Assembly: GCA_008711295.1 (NCBI GenBank)
Contig: VUYV01000101.1
Coordinates: 3,230,972 to 3,294,971, forward strand
Reading direction: 5' to 3'
Length of the DNA: 64,000 bases
Source of the DNA: Anarhynchus alexandrinus
Lineage: Eukaryota > Chordata > Aves > Charadriiformes > Charadriidae
Positions 13,601 through 64,000 of this stretch are shown here, piece after piece. The notes beneath the pieces were generated by a model. The model searched no databases, was not told the origin of the DNA, and saw only the letters and a list, made by a program, of their open reading frames with translations. The translations under genes were made by a program, and so were the position numbers. Position 1 is the first letter of the stretch; each line of letters begins with the position of its first letter.

Positions 13601-16600
13601 TGCTGACACCTTTCTACACCACCAAGTTCCCTGACGTAGACAGTGCAGGCAACCAATAAAGTCCTTCATCCCAGTATAAATTATTATGAGCTGCCTCTCC
13701 CAGTTAAGTTTCCATCCCTAGATAAAGCTTCAAACCCAATGGCACTTTAGAGGTCTGCAAGTCCATGTAGGGTGGTGGAAAACAGATTATGATCAAGAAA
13801 GCGGCATAGGATAAAGGTGCGTTGGATAAAGCATCCAGACCAGACAAATCATTTTATTACCCCAAAATCTGAATCAATATAAGTACTTTATCACAACCAT
13901 TTAATTTCCATAACAAAAGCTTGTGTAAATTGCAGGTATCAAATTAAGATATGGAATTTCATTTGAGTCTGCAACACAGATTCAAATATGAATGGCCAAA
14001 CATTTACAGCCTGTTTGTACGTACGCGCGTGTTGTAAGGCACCTCCATATTTATCAGACTAATGTTACCCTAGAACTACTTCCAAAATTCTTAAAGGCTT
14101 TTTAGATTCAAGAAAACATAGTAATGATGTGAGATCATTTTTTTAAAAATTGCTCAAAGTTACTTGCTTCTCTTTGAAAGCCTTCGATTTGGTGATCAAT
14201 TAGGATGGGGGTAGTTTAATTACTTTTGCATTATCCCATTGCTCTTGTTTTAGGATAAGGTATGCAGAAGTCCAATAACTTTTCAGCATTTAGGACTGCA
14301 AGATAAAGAGTAGCAACTGTTTACAGTGCTGTTCCCACAGTAAAGCTGCCTGTTTAAGCCATTTCCTGGCTTGGTAATTCACTATTTCCTCCACACTTTC
14401 CTTCTCTTTCACTTTGCAGGCTTATTTCTACTGGAAGTTATTTTTCAGAAGGACACTCCCAAAATTCCCAGGCCAAGAAGTATCTGTGGTTTCTCACTGA
14501 GCAGTATTAAACTCCACTCCCCAAACTTGGGAAGCAAGACCCTCCTCCTGCACTGCAAAGAAGGTTTGCATGGAATGCTTCTTACAAAGAGCAGTTTTCA
14601 ATATAGGGACATTTGACATTTTTATTCTACATGGTTTTTTTCCCAGGAACGTGTTCAAGCTACTCAGCAGCTCTGTCCTACTTTCTGTGACTGCGGTCAT
14701 GACTGAGATAGTATATACCCCAAACTGAGTACATACAGACAACTTTCCTGATGGATGGTCTGTGCCTCCTGGTCATGGTTTATCCTCCTTTGCTTCTAAG
14801 TTTCAGCGGGTCACGAGTTCAGTATTTTGGAGTGGAACACTCCCTCCTTACAGATGTATCTGTAAGTTCTCTTGTTTCTCCCCCAAAAAGGTCCTCCCCT
14901 CATCCGCATCTTAAAGAAAAGCACATGAAGTTGAGGCTTCTGGTTACTCAAATTCCATTCCCACACTTGTGCAGAAACAGAGACCACGTCTGCCAAGGCT
15001 GAGGTCAAGCATGTTATTCCTCTGAGCTACTTCAAACAGAGTTACAAGAAACACTGGACCTTTCTTTGAAAAGCATGTGAAGCATATTAGTTTCCAGGGT
15101 TTTACTGTTCAGAATTAGACTCCAAGAAGCTCCTCTGACCAATACTGTCTGAAGAGAGACTGCAATTCAAGTTAAATTGAACTTACACAAGAAGGACCAT
15201 GCTTTCCACCCCAGTCTACAAATTGTCTCACTGATTATAAAGATTAAAATCACAGGATCTGGCCTCCTAGTTACTATAAGCTGCTCATGCTATCTGTTAA
15301 GGTTGCTAGGCTTCCTACTGTGAGGTCTTTCCCTCCCCCTAGGAATAAAACATAGTATTATCATATCAGTAGTAGTAGACATCTTTTTAACCTTTGCTAT
15401 GTAGTTGCTTCAGATCAGCTCTTTGAAAGTTAAGCCAAAAAAACTTAGATTTTTTTTTTCCCTTTAGTTAAAATTTCCGCAGTACATTCCCCAAGGGCAA
15501 TTCCATCAGTGTTAAACAAAAAATAAAATAATTTTGGTCCTTCCATAGGCCAAAAAACTTGCATCCTTGGAATAGGGCCAGACTTGGTCAAGCACCAAGT
15601 ATGCGATACTTTAACCTTGTTCAGTCTTTATCAGAAAAGGTAACTTACACTGTTCCCTTCCTCTGCATAGCAGACATGTAACGTACAGCATAAACACACT
15701 TGTCATAGCATTCCTCTTTTCTGATAACTTGGGGTGAGAATATGAGAGCTACTGCTGAAGCCAATGGAAGCAGCGCCTCTCACAAAAAGCACCCTGAAAA
15801 ATCCAGTGTTACACCCATGTTTGTAGTGAGGCCGCTCCGGTGCTGCTCTTACCAGTCACAGGATCTGCTCATAGATACTCAACTTTAACTGATAAACTGC
15901 CTGTAATCCCATGGGAATTCAGAGAATTTGCTCTTTTGCACAAAAGATGTGCGGTGTTGTACAGGTGACTCAAAACACAATCATTTCTTACAGACACACA
16001 CACACTGAATTAACTAACAAGCAAAGCACAAAAATGCCAGTTTTCTAGATTATTTTTTGTGTTCTTCCAAATTCTGTAAATTAAAATGTAATTCCGCACC
16101 CCGCCCCCCCAAACAGTGAAGATGAATCAGCAGGAGGGATTAGATAACTTCTTAGTCTGTTTAAATATGATGTTTGTGTACTGCCTGTGGATTGCTGTGG
16201 CCTTTAACACAAGTAAATCGGAAAGATTTGTTTGCATGGGAATTCGAGCAACTGCAGAAGAGTCTTGCCTTACTGTCAGTGTTCGCTTCTATGAAACACT
16301 GAAATAAGATTAGGGACTTCTTTTTGCCCTTCTCCAGGGATTGAAGTTGGGAGATTCCCTGGCAAATTCAGGTGAAGATTTTCAGCAGTAAGTTGACAAT
16401 GCAGCAAGGAAAAAACTACAAGGAGAAATCCCTCAGCCCCAAGTACCAGGGCAGCCACGTAAGCTGCAACATCCTATGAGAGTATAACAATACTTGTTTT
16501 CAGTGAAGACCATAATCTTACAGATTTTCTTTTTCAGTCTGGAGAGGGTACTAATATGTACAATTGCTGTTCATTACAATCTTAAGCTGTGTTTTCTATT

Positions 16601-17199
16601 CAAAACCTCACACCAAGTTTATAAGAAAATACACATCTGCTGGAACGGTTTGGTCAAGTTTGTGCCAGCTCAGGATCTTACTGGAAAGGAATTGAAAGTA
16701 TTAAACCGTTCTTTCAAAAGGATATACACCAGAAAAAAGGATCTGTTAGAGAGTTGGTGAAATACACAGTGTTTCAGGACAAGGAGGGTGTTTGTTTTTT
16801 TTCTTTTTCCCACTTTTTCAGTAAAGGAGTCCCTTAGGAATTTGGTACAAGGATCAGTGTCAGTAGTAAGAAGAGGCTAGATGTTTTAGTTTACGTTTTG
16901 TTGGCAGTGCAGTCCAATTTTGGAAGAAGAGTTAAAATGAAAAATAGATAAAAATCAAGGAATAAAATTCATTGTTGTAATATATGAATAAAAATTAAGC
17001 ATGTGTACATGGTCCTCTCCTCACCATGTTGGACAAGTGTTTAAGCAATTTTTGAATGTGATGTTAGACTATTATATTCCTCACCTCTCACCAATGATCC
17101 ATCTAGTTTGGCTGCTCTTTCACAACCACATTTTCAGCTTACTGGTGGACTTCATTCGATTGTGTATTTTTGCTATGGGAATTAAAAACACAGACAGAG
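7688..17199. other. No recognisable gene
   Basis: AT-rich sequence downstream of SLC9A7 with short chance frames only. It holds a heptamer repeat near 8900, an alternating purine-pyrimidine stretch at 14016-14031 and several AATAAA hexamers on both strands. A longer SLC9A7 3' UTR could extend into it. Confidence 0.65.
8897..8922. repeat. Heptamer repeat (ACTTATT)n
   Basis: About three consecutive ACTTATT units, with related degenerate units just upstream from 8880. Confidence 0.85.
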
Positions 17200-17218
17200 A
17201 AGCATCTGCACAGGGATG

Positions 17219-17224
17219 GTTTAT
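17219..17224 (-). terminator. Candidate poly(A) signal of SLC9A7
   Basis: AATAAA reads on the minus strand about 2.3 kb after the stop codon, with a GU-rich element about 25-40 nt downstream. It is chosen by position and context only. Confidence 0.35.
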
Positions 17225-18650
17225 TGATGCTTTCAAGAGATTCAGTCTTCCTTAGGAAGCTAATGAAACAGAATTTCTACTTCCAGAATATGTACCTGAT
17301 CTTTCTTCCAGAGAACAGATCTCTCTCTGCATAAGGCTCTGTTTTTCAGCCAAAGTGATTTGGTAAGCTTCAGCTTCAAGCTGCACGTAAAGATTTGCCT
17401 CATTGCATTAAGTCCATTTATTTTGGGTAAGTTTCACTTTCTCAACCCAAAACTTGTTTCATATGACTCAGCTATTAACTCCTAATTGTTGTAGAAGTCT
17501 CAGGTCCTCATTCAGCATTGACAGCATGGGTCCCTAATACTTGTCCAAAATGAATGCAATTGTTTTTGTAATTTAGGAGGAAATTACTTTTTCCACTGCC
17601 AGAGCACTTAAAAAAAAAAACCAACAAACCACCAAACCAAACCAAAAAGACAAGACATGTAAACAGTATAAATAGCATGGATCATTGTTATTTGCTTTGT
17701 CTTTCTTGAAAGCAGAGGAGAATTGAAAAGGAGTTGTTCTGCTCAGAGATCTTCATCAGGGTTTGTTACTCTTCACCATTTAAGAACAGAGCTCAGACCA
17801 TATTGCTCTTCCATTTTTTCCACCAAAAAAAAAAAAAGCTTCTGGTTTCCTCATGTTTCTTTTCTTAATAATGTCAGACAGTCATTACAGATCAATGCCC
17901 TTTACAAATTTACCTTGGAAGGACAGACAAGGAGGTAGATGACTCATTAGAGAACACATTTGAAAGAGAGCAGACTGGACAATATGACTGCAATGTTTCT
18001 CTGCAGCAATAAGTTCTCGTACTGAAGTTAGCCTGTGAAGTTTAATAGTTAGGGAAAAACAGAGTGGGTATTTACTCACACACAATTTTATGAAAGGAAC
18101 AACTGAAATGGCAGCAAGAAAAACACACTTTTTAGACAAACTGGTATTACAACACATTAGGGGGCTACAGAACTCTAAAAAAATAAACCTTTTGAGACAT
18201 GAGAATGAAATCACATTTCAGCATGCTTTAAAATAGCTGAACTGCTCTTCGAAGCGTGAGTTTTTCAGCTATTGGCCTTCCCCTTGATACCTCCTCATAA
18301 GGAAATTAAAAAGCATTTAGCGATAAGTTAAAGCTAGCCTACGTGTAAGTGGGCTAAATACTAGGCAAAGAATTCTCCCTTTTCACATTTAAGATGATAC
18401 TACAGTTCATCACTTCTGTAGCTTATATGTTGTTGTGCAATGCCCCAATGAAGTTTCACATCTACTCTGCAAAAGAGAACAAGAGTAAACACCTTTCTTT
18501 TAGGATAGTCACAAATGGTAAAGCCAGTAGTATTTGTTTGTCCGTTTAATTAGATGTTTGCTGTTTATCACACACAAGAACTGTAAGCAGAGTCCATGGA
18601 TTCTTCTGAGCAATATGAAACCTCACAGTTCCACGCAAGTTCAATACTGC

Positions 18651-18669
18651 CTCTCTCTCTCTCTCTCTT
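18651..18669. repeat. (CT)9 microsatellite
   Basis: An uninterrupted CT dinucleotide run, inside the probable 3' UTR of SLC9A7. Confidence 0.9.
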
Positions 18670-19525
18670 CCCCTCCTCCTCTTACCTGCTGTTTTCCCCA
18701 GCCCAAGATACATTTCCAACTATCTTCAAATGATTTTAAGAACCTTAAGGGAGAGAAAGTTTTACCTCATGACTTCTACCCGAGAGAGCCTGGCTACAGG
18801 CTTGTGTCAGGTCTGGTATGCCTTAGACCACAGGAAGCTGGATGTTTTTCTTTTGAGGCACTATAAGTTAGGCTAATAGTAATAGTCAAGTTGCCCAAAG
18901 CTAAAGGGACAAGTAGCTCTCATTGCCTTCCTATTTAAACACATGGCCAGTGAAGAAATCTTCTTTTCCCTTTTTTCCCTGAAATACGTTAAGTACAGCT
19001 TGCAGTAACAGATTCCCCAGTCTTGCATTCATGCACCTGTGGTCCTAATGTATACCGTCCCATTTTGCTTTATAGTTTCCTCAGCCTCACGAGAGAAGTT
19101 AACAATGGGTCTCTCCACATTCAGATAAACACACACATCCTTTTTTATCTCATAATAATTACCATGTTTATATTTCTTCTTCCACATTCCCAAGCTAAGC
19201 CAAGACAAGCTCAGTTCTATGGCGATGTTTTCATGTATCTCTCTTCAGAGAGAGCTGCTGCAGCTGAACAAGACAATTGCAGCTTGCTAGATATACTTGG
19301 ATTCAATATGCAGTTGAAGAGAGGAGAATGACCAGTTTTCTCATTCGTCTATTTTCAGACACCTAGAAAACCCCACTGTCAGCATCTTGAGTAAAAAATA
19401 GGTGACATCTTCAGACCCTAGTAAAACCACTTACACATGTTAACTTGTTTAAATAAACATCCCCACCTCAAGTGACACAGTGGCCTGCAGTCTTCCTTGA
19501 TCCATCCACAGAGCAAGAGTTATTT

Positions 19526-19540
19526 TTACTGAGTCAGTAA
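19526..19540. promoter_or_regulatory. Palindromic AP-1 type site next to the SLC9A7 stop codon
   Basis: A 15-bp palindrome around one central base, TTACTGAGTCAGTAA, contains the AP-1 core TGAGTCA. It begins right after the stop codon in transcript order. Binding is not shown by sequence alone. Confidence 0.3.
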
Positions 19541-58540
<39,000 letters not shown>

Positions 58541-59945
58541 CTGGAAGAGAGTTAAAAATCCATGAGGCTGATTTGCTACTCCTGTACCCAACTTTCTAGT
58601 TTCAAATAATATCCAAGGTATAACGTATGAGCCTTACAAGCGTACATGCATCATAAACATTTTGCAGTGAATCGTCACTATCAGCTTCCTGCAGAGGAAG
58701 AGAGGCCCTGAGCACATCAAAACTACCAATGGATTTACAAAATCTGGTATCTGACTGAAGTGACTAACAAAATGCTCCATTTCATGTTTGTCTTCCTCAC
58801 AGTCATTCACACCTCTAATGTGTAAACCCCAAGAGGCTAAACACTAGGACACATCAAATACATTTCACCTGCCTAAGGACAGAACTGAGTAGATACACCA
58901 TTTCCAGCAAATAACAACTGCTGAAAATGTGTGACCATAAGTGAGCTGAAACAGTGATACTTGCCATAATATTTTACAACTGCAACAAGGATGCAGCTTT
59001 TTTGCCTGGCAATTCTAAGCAAGCAAACAATGCTTCTCGCACAATCTCCTGCACATTCTGCAAATTTTGCAACTAAAATTCAGATGACATGCACAGAAAA
59101 AAAAGCCAGCCACATGTCTTTTGCAAGTATTTTCCACATTTCACCAAACCCAAAATAAAGTAAGGTAAAAATAAGCAATCATAAGAGACCTGAGATTCAG
59201 GAATGTAAGAAGAATTACTCAGCCAGCATAGATAAAATCCAACCAGAGAACACTATCAATAAGGGATGCATCAAACACAATGACAAAAGATAATTTGTAA
59301 CCTAATGGAAGGGCCATGCCAGGAGACTGGAGAAGCACAAGGTTTTAAGTGAGAACTGTTCCTTTTACAATGTACTAAGAAAAGACCAAGACTCCAGTTC
59401 TGTGGAGAGAATGTATAAGAACAGTGAAAGTGTTTTTGGTCCGGTAAGTAAACAAACTGATACCCACTTACTAAAGGCTCCCCTGTCGCCTTAGGATGAT
59501 CTGTGATTTGATCCTTGTTCCAGACAACTGCAAGATGAAGATGGATGTTTGATCCTTTAGTTGACGAGTCAGTAGTCAATGCTGGTTTTGCTCCCTGTGA
59601 CCCTCACCATGCACCCATAGATCGTTTCCCCAGACAGTAAATGAAGTTGACAGATAATAACCAGAGAAAAAAATGAGGTATAACAAAGAAAAAGAAATCC
59701 TACCACATACCACAAAAAACCCCAAACAGACTCATCTTTATGGCATAGTGTAAAGAGTAACCAAACTGTACCCCAAAAAAGCCAACCAAAAGAACACGCC
59801 TCATTCCCTTCAAGTTCAGAGTGGAAAAACAATTTCAATGCAAGAGAAAGTACAACAGGTAGTAGCTGTGACACTAGTGGGTGGCTCGCCTCCCGTCTTC
59901 TTTCTCTACTGGAAGATTAAGAGGTATTTTATTTAGAAAAGAGAA

Positions 59946-60272
59946 ATCATAGAATCATAGAATGGTTTAGATTGGAAGGGACCTAGAAGATCATGGAGTT
60001 CCAACCCCCCTGCCATAGGCAGGGACACCTCCCACTAGACCAGGTTGCTCAAAGCCACATCCAGCCTGGCCCTAAACACCTCCAGAGATGGAGCTTCCAC
60101 AGCTTCTCTGGGCAACCTGTTCCAGTGCCTCACTACCCTCAAAGTGAGGAATTTCTTCCTAATATCTCATCTAAATCCCCCCTCTTCCAGTTTGAAGCCA
60201 TTCCCCCTTGTCCTATCACTACATGCCCTTGTAAAAAGTCCTTCCCCAGCCCACCTGTAGGCCCCCTTTAAT
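59946..60272 (-). mobile_element. CR1 LINE 3' fragment, antisense
   Basis: It begins on the plus strand with atcatagaatcatagaatgg, the reverse complement of the CR1 tail. It then has the ggaagggacct and caacctgttccagtgcctca stretches typical of CR1. It is a non-coding 3' fragment in the same orientation as the host gene. Confidence 0.92.
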
Positions 60273-63200
60273 ATACACAGTCAAAGAGAACACAGGGGAA
60301 GAAACCCCCTCAGCAAGACAAATCTACTTACTGAAATTCCAAATGCTGACAATTTAAATACAGAGGTTTATACAAGCATGCTCTGAATAACCCTGGAGCA
60401 TTTTACAGCTACACACGATAGATGCAGCAGAAACACAGCTCTGCGCAAAGTGACAGGTTAGGGCCAGTCACCTCCAAGCCACTTGCACTACCAGTTATGG
60501 CTAGAGACATCTTCACCAACTCAGCCAGGCAAGCAGCCAAAGCTCTTTGCTGCTCTCACACCCCCCCGTCGCACCTAGGAAGAGCTAGGCTCACAGAATA
60601 CATCAGGAAGATTGTCAGTGTTAAAAACTGATCTAACCAGCACCAGCCAGCAATCCTGTAGTAAATCAGAAGCCAGAACAAAAATTGTACAGATGAGCTT
60701 ATGCATAACTGTGGCACAAAGCCAGTTCTATATTGCTACTAAGCTGAGAATAGAGAGGGGGACACCGATAGACGTAATAGCTTCTTAGGCTCAGAGCCTG
60801 TCCTTCAGTGAATTCATTGCAACAGCAGATAGGAAACCCCCGTTACTATTGCATTAGCAAGATGCTCTGGAGAACAGGATGCGACTGCATTATACAACTG
60901 GATATAATCCACTCACCTGTTTTCCCCCCGTAATAAAATATGCCATTTGTTTTAAAACAAGTTTTGAAGATACGCCAATTATATCCATAATTGATACTCA
61001 GTGTTTGAAGTGAAACATCCTTTAACCCTCAGTGTCCCATGGCCCAGCTAACACAGCTACAGGGAAATACCCTGTTTTCATACACTTTCTACCGATAAAA
61101 TACCAAACTGGATGACCTTTACACCAAGCACCACAGCGATCAGGAACATCCGATCCCTGCTGCCAGGCTGCAGCTGGGACCAGAATGGCCAGAGTCAAGG
61201 CAGGCGGCCAGCAGAAGCAGCAGCAGCTGGTCAAGGCAAGATGCAGTCGACCGGCTAAAGCTACATGGGCCTCAGTCATGAAAGGAAATAGGTGTGAAAA
61301 TAGAAGGGGCCAAGGAAGCCACACAAATACCACAGACAGCTTCATTAGCCAAAAATACTAAGCACTTAGTAATTCAAAAGATGAATTAAGAGAGGGGAAA
61401 GTTCCCTAATCTTGCAAAGGTACAGGCATACTGCTGTATTTATCATACAGTCCCAAAATAACAGGTTTTGAACATTAAAGTGAAACACATCAGCTGGACA
61501 CGTTTGAGGCGTGAGCTGCAGAAATCCTGAAGTCATTAATACTTTTCAAAAAAAATATTAAAGTCTTTATGGAAAACCATATGGAAGTATTTTCAGTTTT
61601 CCAATGAACATCAAGTATTTTACGCACTAAAAAGTTAAGGCCACTAATCCAGCACTGTCTTTTACTGCAAGACCGTCGCAAGAGGAAAAAAAATAAAGCT
61701 AGAAATGAGCTACAGGTACTTCCAAATTTGAGAATAGCCTTACTTCCAAAGTTTCAGTTTGTGGTAACTGTGGCAGGGGCAAGTTTACATCACTGCTCAA
61801 AGACTCTCAGGAAGGATAATCTCAAAAATTAATACTTAATGCCCTGTATGCATGACTTGTATTCTCACTTTTAACAGAGAAAGTATTTATGCCAGTATCT
61901 CACCTGTACAATGCTGATCACACAGCTGGTACACAAAGAACATCTTACTGGAAATGAAGTATTACAAAGCTGGGAATGTTTTTTCCCTTTTAAAACAAAT
62001 CACTAATGATAAAAAAACACATTAGACTTCAGACATACTCAACACCAATCTAACAATATACCATTCAAATTGGCATATTTACTTTTGGTTTTGTTTGAGC
62101 ACAGAAGTCACTGAAGCGAGAAGATGAATTCAGAGAGGCATGTGTGAACGCCTGTCCTTGGTCAGCATCGCGCTCTGCGTGGTTTCCAGGCCAATTCTCT
62201 GCTGAAGAAGTAGCCCTGAGGCTTCAGGGAGCCTCAGCAGGCAGCAGTCTGCAGGAACCGGAGGTATTCACACTCCACGACACACAGCTCAATCAGTGAA
62301 CTCAAACTGTGAATCAGTGGACTGGATCAATCGGTGAACTCAAACCTGTTCAGATACCATTTCTTTCATACGCTTCTGGTAAAAAGTCAGGCATGGAACA
62401 CTGAGGGTCCTTCCCTACACAGTGCAGTTTGTATTAGCCACATTTCAGCCTGAAGGAGACTCGGCAGCGATCTTATTGCTGTTCGCAGCTATCTACTGGG
62501 AAGACAGAAGAGATGGACAGACTCTTCTGAAAAGCACACGCTGATTAAGACTAAAGGCAGCAAACTTGTTGCAATGCAGGGGGAAAAAAATAGCTACCGT
62601 TTGGGTTTGGTTTTTAAACAACGAAGTGGCTAAGCACCAGAATAGACTGTCCACAAAGGCTATATAATCTCCATCCTTGTGTACAGCCAAAACTCATGTG
62701 AATATGGCCCCAAGTGACACAAGTTGTGGGGGCCGGCTGAGTGCAGAGGGCTGGACATGCCACCTCCAGGGGTCCTGTTCAGCCCAGATTACTCTGTGAT
62801 CCATACTCTTTCCCAGTAACACTTGGACACCTCAAGACAGGTACTTTATGCTACAAAGGTTTCTTTAAAAGCAACTTTGTTGATTTCTGGGTTAGTCTTG
62901 GGGACTTCTGATGCTTTGGAGTTGGGTGGGGGTTTTTTTGGTGTTCTTTAAATGACAGACTGCACTGCTGACTAAGTCGGAGGAGAAGAAATGGCAATAT
63001 AAAAGTCTGATCATAAAAGCCAAAGTGATCCAGCAGACCAGGAAGGGGATGCTTTTACTTCCTCAATCTGCCCCAACTTGCCCCTTGCCCTGGGCCACAA
63101 CTTGCCCTCTGGGAAGTAGGCAGAGGGAGTGACCAGGAGATGTTCAACTACTGATAATGCCACATAAATACAGAAAAGCAGACACTGTGATACAGCAGAG

Positions 63201-63613
63201 AAAGCAACTCCTAGTAGCCTTTTTTTTTTTTCTAATGTAGAAGTAGTAAATATTGAAAGCGACACTACAGCAAACCATGTCCTAATTTGTCAAGCTGGGC
63301 AGCGCTGTCAGCGGTGGGCACACAGCCTGTCTCCCCTTACTGCAGCCCACACAGAAGCAGAATGTTGTATTTTGGGTACTTGGACACCAGCTTCCTCATT
63401 GTGCAAGGCGATGGTGAGTAATACACCTGTTTGCTTTTGGAAAAACACATAAAGAAAATGTAAAAAGGATTTCTTACATTTGAAAGTCTACATTTTTCTT
63501 CCCTACTCCCAAACTGAACTTTTTACCAGCTTAAAGACAAAGAAATAAAGATGAAGAAAAACTTGGCAAGAAGGATGAAAAAAAGCCCTGTAAGTATTTT
63601 CAAGGCAAAAGAC

Positions 63614-63638
63614 TAATAATAATAATAATCATCATCAT
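63614..63638. repeat. (AAT)n(ATC)n trinucleotide run
   Basis: About five AAT units followed by about four ATC units, in intron 1. Confidence 0.85.
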
Positions 63639-64000
63639 ACACAGTATTTATCACACAGCTTGTTTTACTATAAGATGTTTGTGTGCATCAAGATACGACA
63701 GTTGGAAAGTTTTACTTTAAATAGCCTGAAACACCAACAGAAAAAGTATTTTTCCAAATACAGGGTCAACCTTTGAACCTCACAGTCCACACCTTCAAAT
63801 TTGACAGTGATTTTTGAGGAAGTTTCAACAGTTCTTACAAAGTAATTCAAGCATTTTTTTCTGATCCAGAAATAAGCCAGTAACATTGCACATTAAAAAA
63901 AAAAAATCAGATCGAATGTTATATACCACCTCCAGAAGCACTAGCAACCCACTCTCTATACCATTTGCTTGCCATTCACCGTGGCGTCCCATACAGGAGT

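Larger units (their letters stand above)
17200..19540 (-). other. SLC9A7: Probable SLC9A7 3' UTR
   Basis: This stretch follows the stop codon directly and has no exon-like coding on either strand. The first AATAAA I found in transcript direction with a plausible downstream element is at 17219-17224. It is followed by a CA and then by a CTGTCTGTGTTTTT-like GU-rich stretch. A (CT)9 run lies at 18651-18669. Other AATAAA hexamers farther downstream (17415-17420 upstream of it; near 14619, 13851 and 13057 beyond it) mean the true end could differ. Confidence 0.4.
58541..64000 (-). other. Proximal part of SLC9A7 intron 1
   Basis: This lies upstream of the exon 2 acceptor. I searched both strands for the first coding exon (N-terminus and first helix) and found nothing convincing. 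It contains one CR1 fragment (59946-60272) and a short AAT/ATC trinucleotide run (63614-63638). No promoter or CpG island typical of a first exon is visible, so the gene start is outside the window. Confidence 0.75.

Noticed and set aside
58541..64000. First coding exon of SLC9A7
   Set aside because: No frame on the minus strand gives the N-terminal helix followed by a donor in the phase needed by exon 2. Short frames such as those near 61022-61345 and 62493-62690 do not resemble the family.

Overview
The window is vertebrate nuclear DNA, most likely from a bird. It holds several CR1 LINE copies; three of the four keep recognisable 3' tails built on ATTCTATG-like units, in the style of bird genomes. 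The only protein-coding gene I can support is split into short exons, with canonical splice sites at most junctions. Another CR1-bearing sauropsid is possible.

One gene dominates. Sixteen exons on the minus strand, from 58540 down to the stop codon at 19541, join without a frame error. They encode about 617 residues of an organellar Na+(K+)/H+ exchanger, identified as SLC9A7 (NHE7). The family call rests on the exchanger core motifs ([61 protein letters not shown]). The choice of SLC9A7 over SLC9A6 rests on the C-terminal end [13 protein letters not shown]. The first coding exon (about 108 residues in mammals) is not visible and should lie beyond 64000, so I number the visible exons 2-17.

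Layout: 1-17200 has no gene I recognise, only scattered simple repeats, a small GC-rich patch near 7380-7560 with a possible promoter after it, and isolated poly(A)-like signals. About 17200-19540 is the probable SLC9A7 3' UTR. 19541-58540 holds exons 17 to 2 and their introns. 58541-64000 is the proximal part of intron 1.

The most notable biology is in the introns. Three look like minor (U12-type) introns: an AT-AC intron (48840-52377) and two GT-AG introns (45612-48059 and 25747-29171), each with a near-perfect 5' splice site and branch site. Exons 8-10 are bounded by two of them, both in phase 0. A fourth, only 114 nt long, has a GC donor (48174-48287).

The assembly also shows clear problems. 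Two near-identical direct repeats meet exactly at single N bases (28329 and 32499), which suggests unmerged contig ends or alternative haplotypes. At the first, one copy carries a CR1 insertion and the other does not. A third N sits in a poly-T run at 36636. I saw no previously undescribed multi-gene system.
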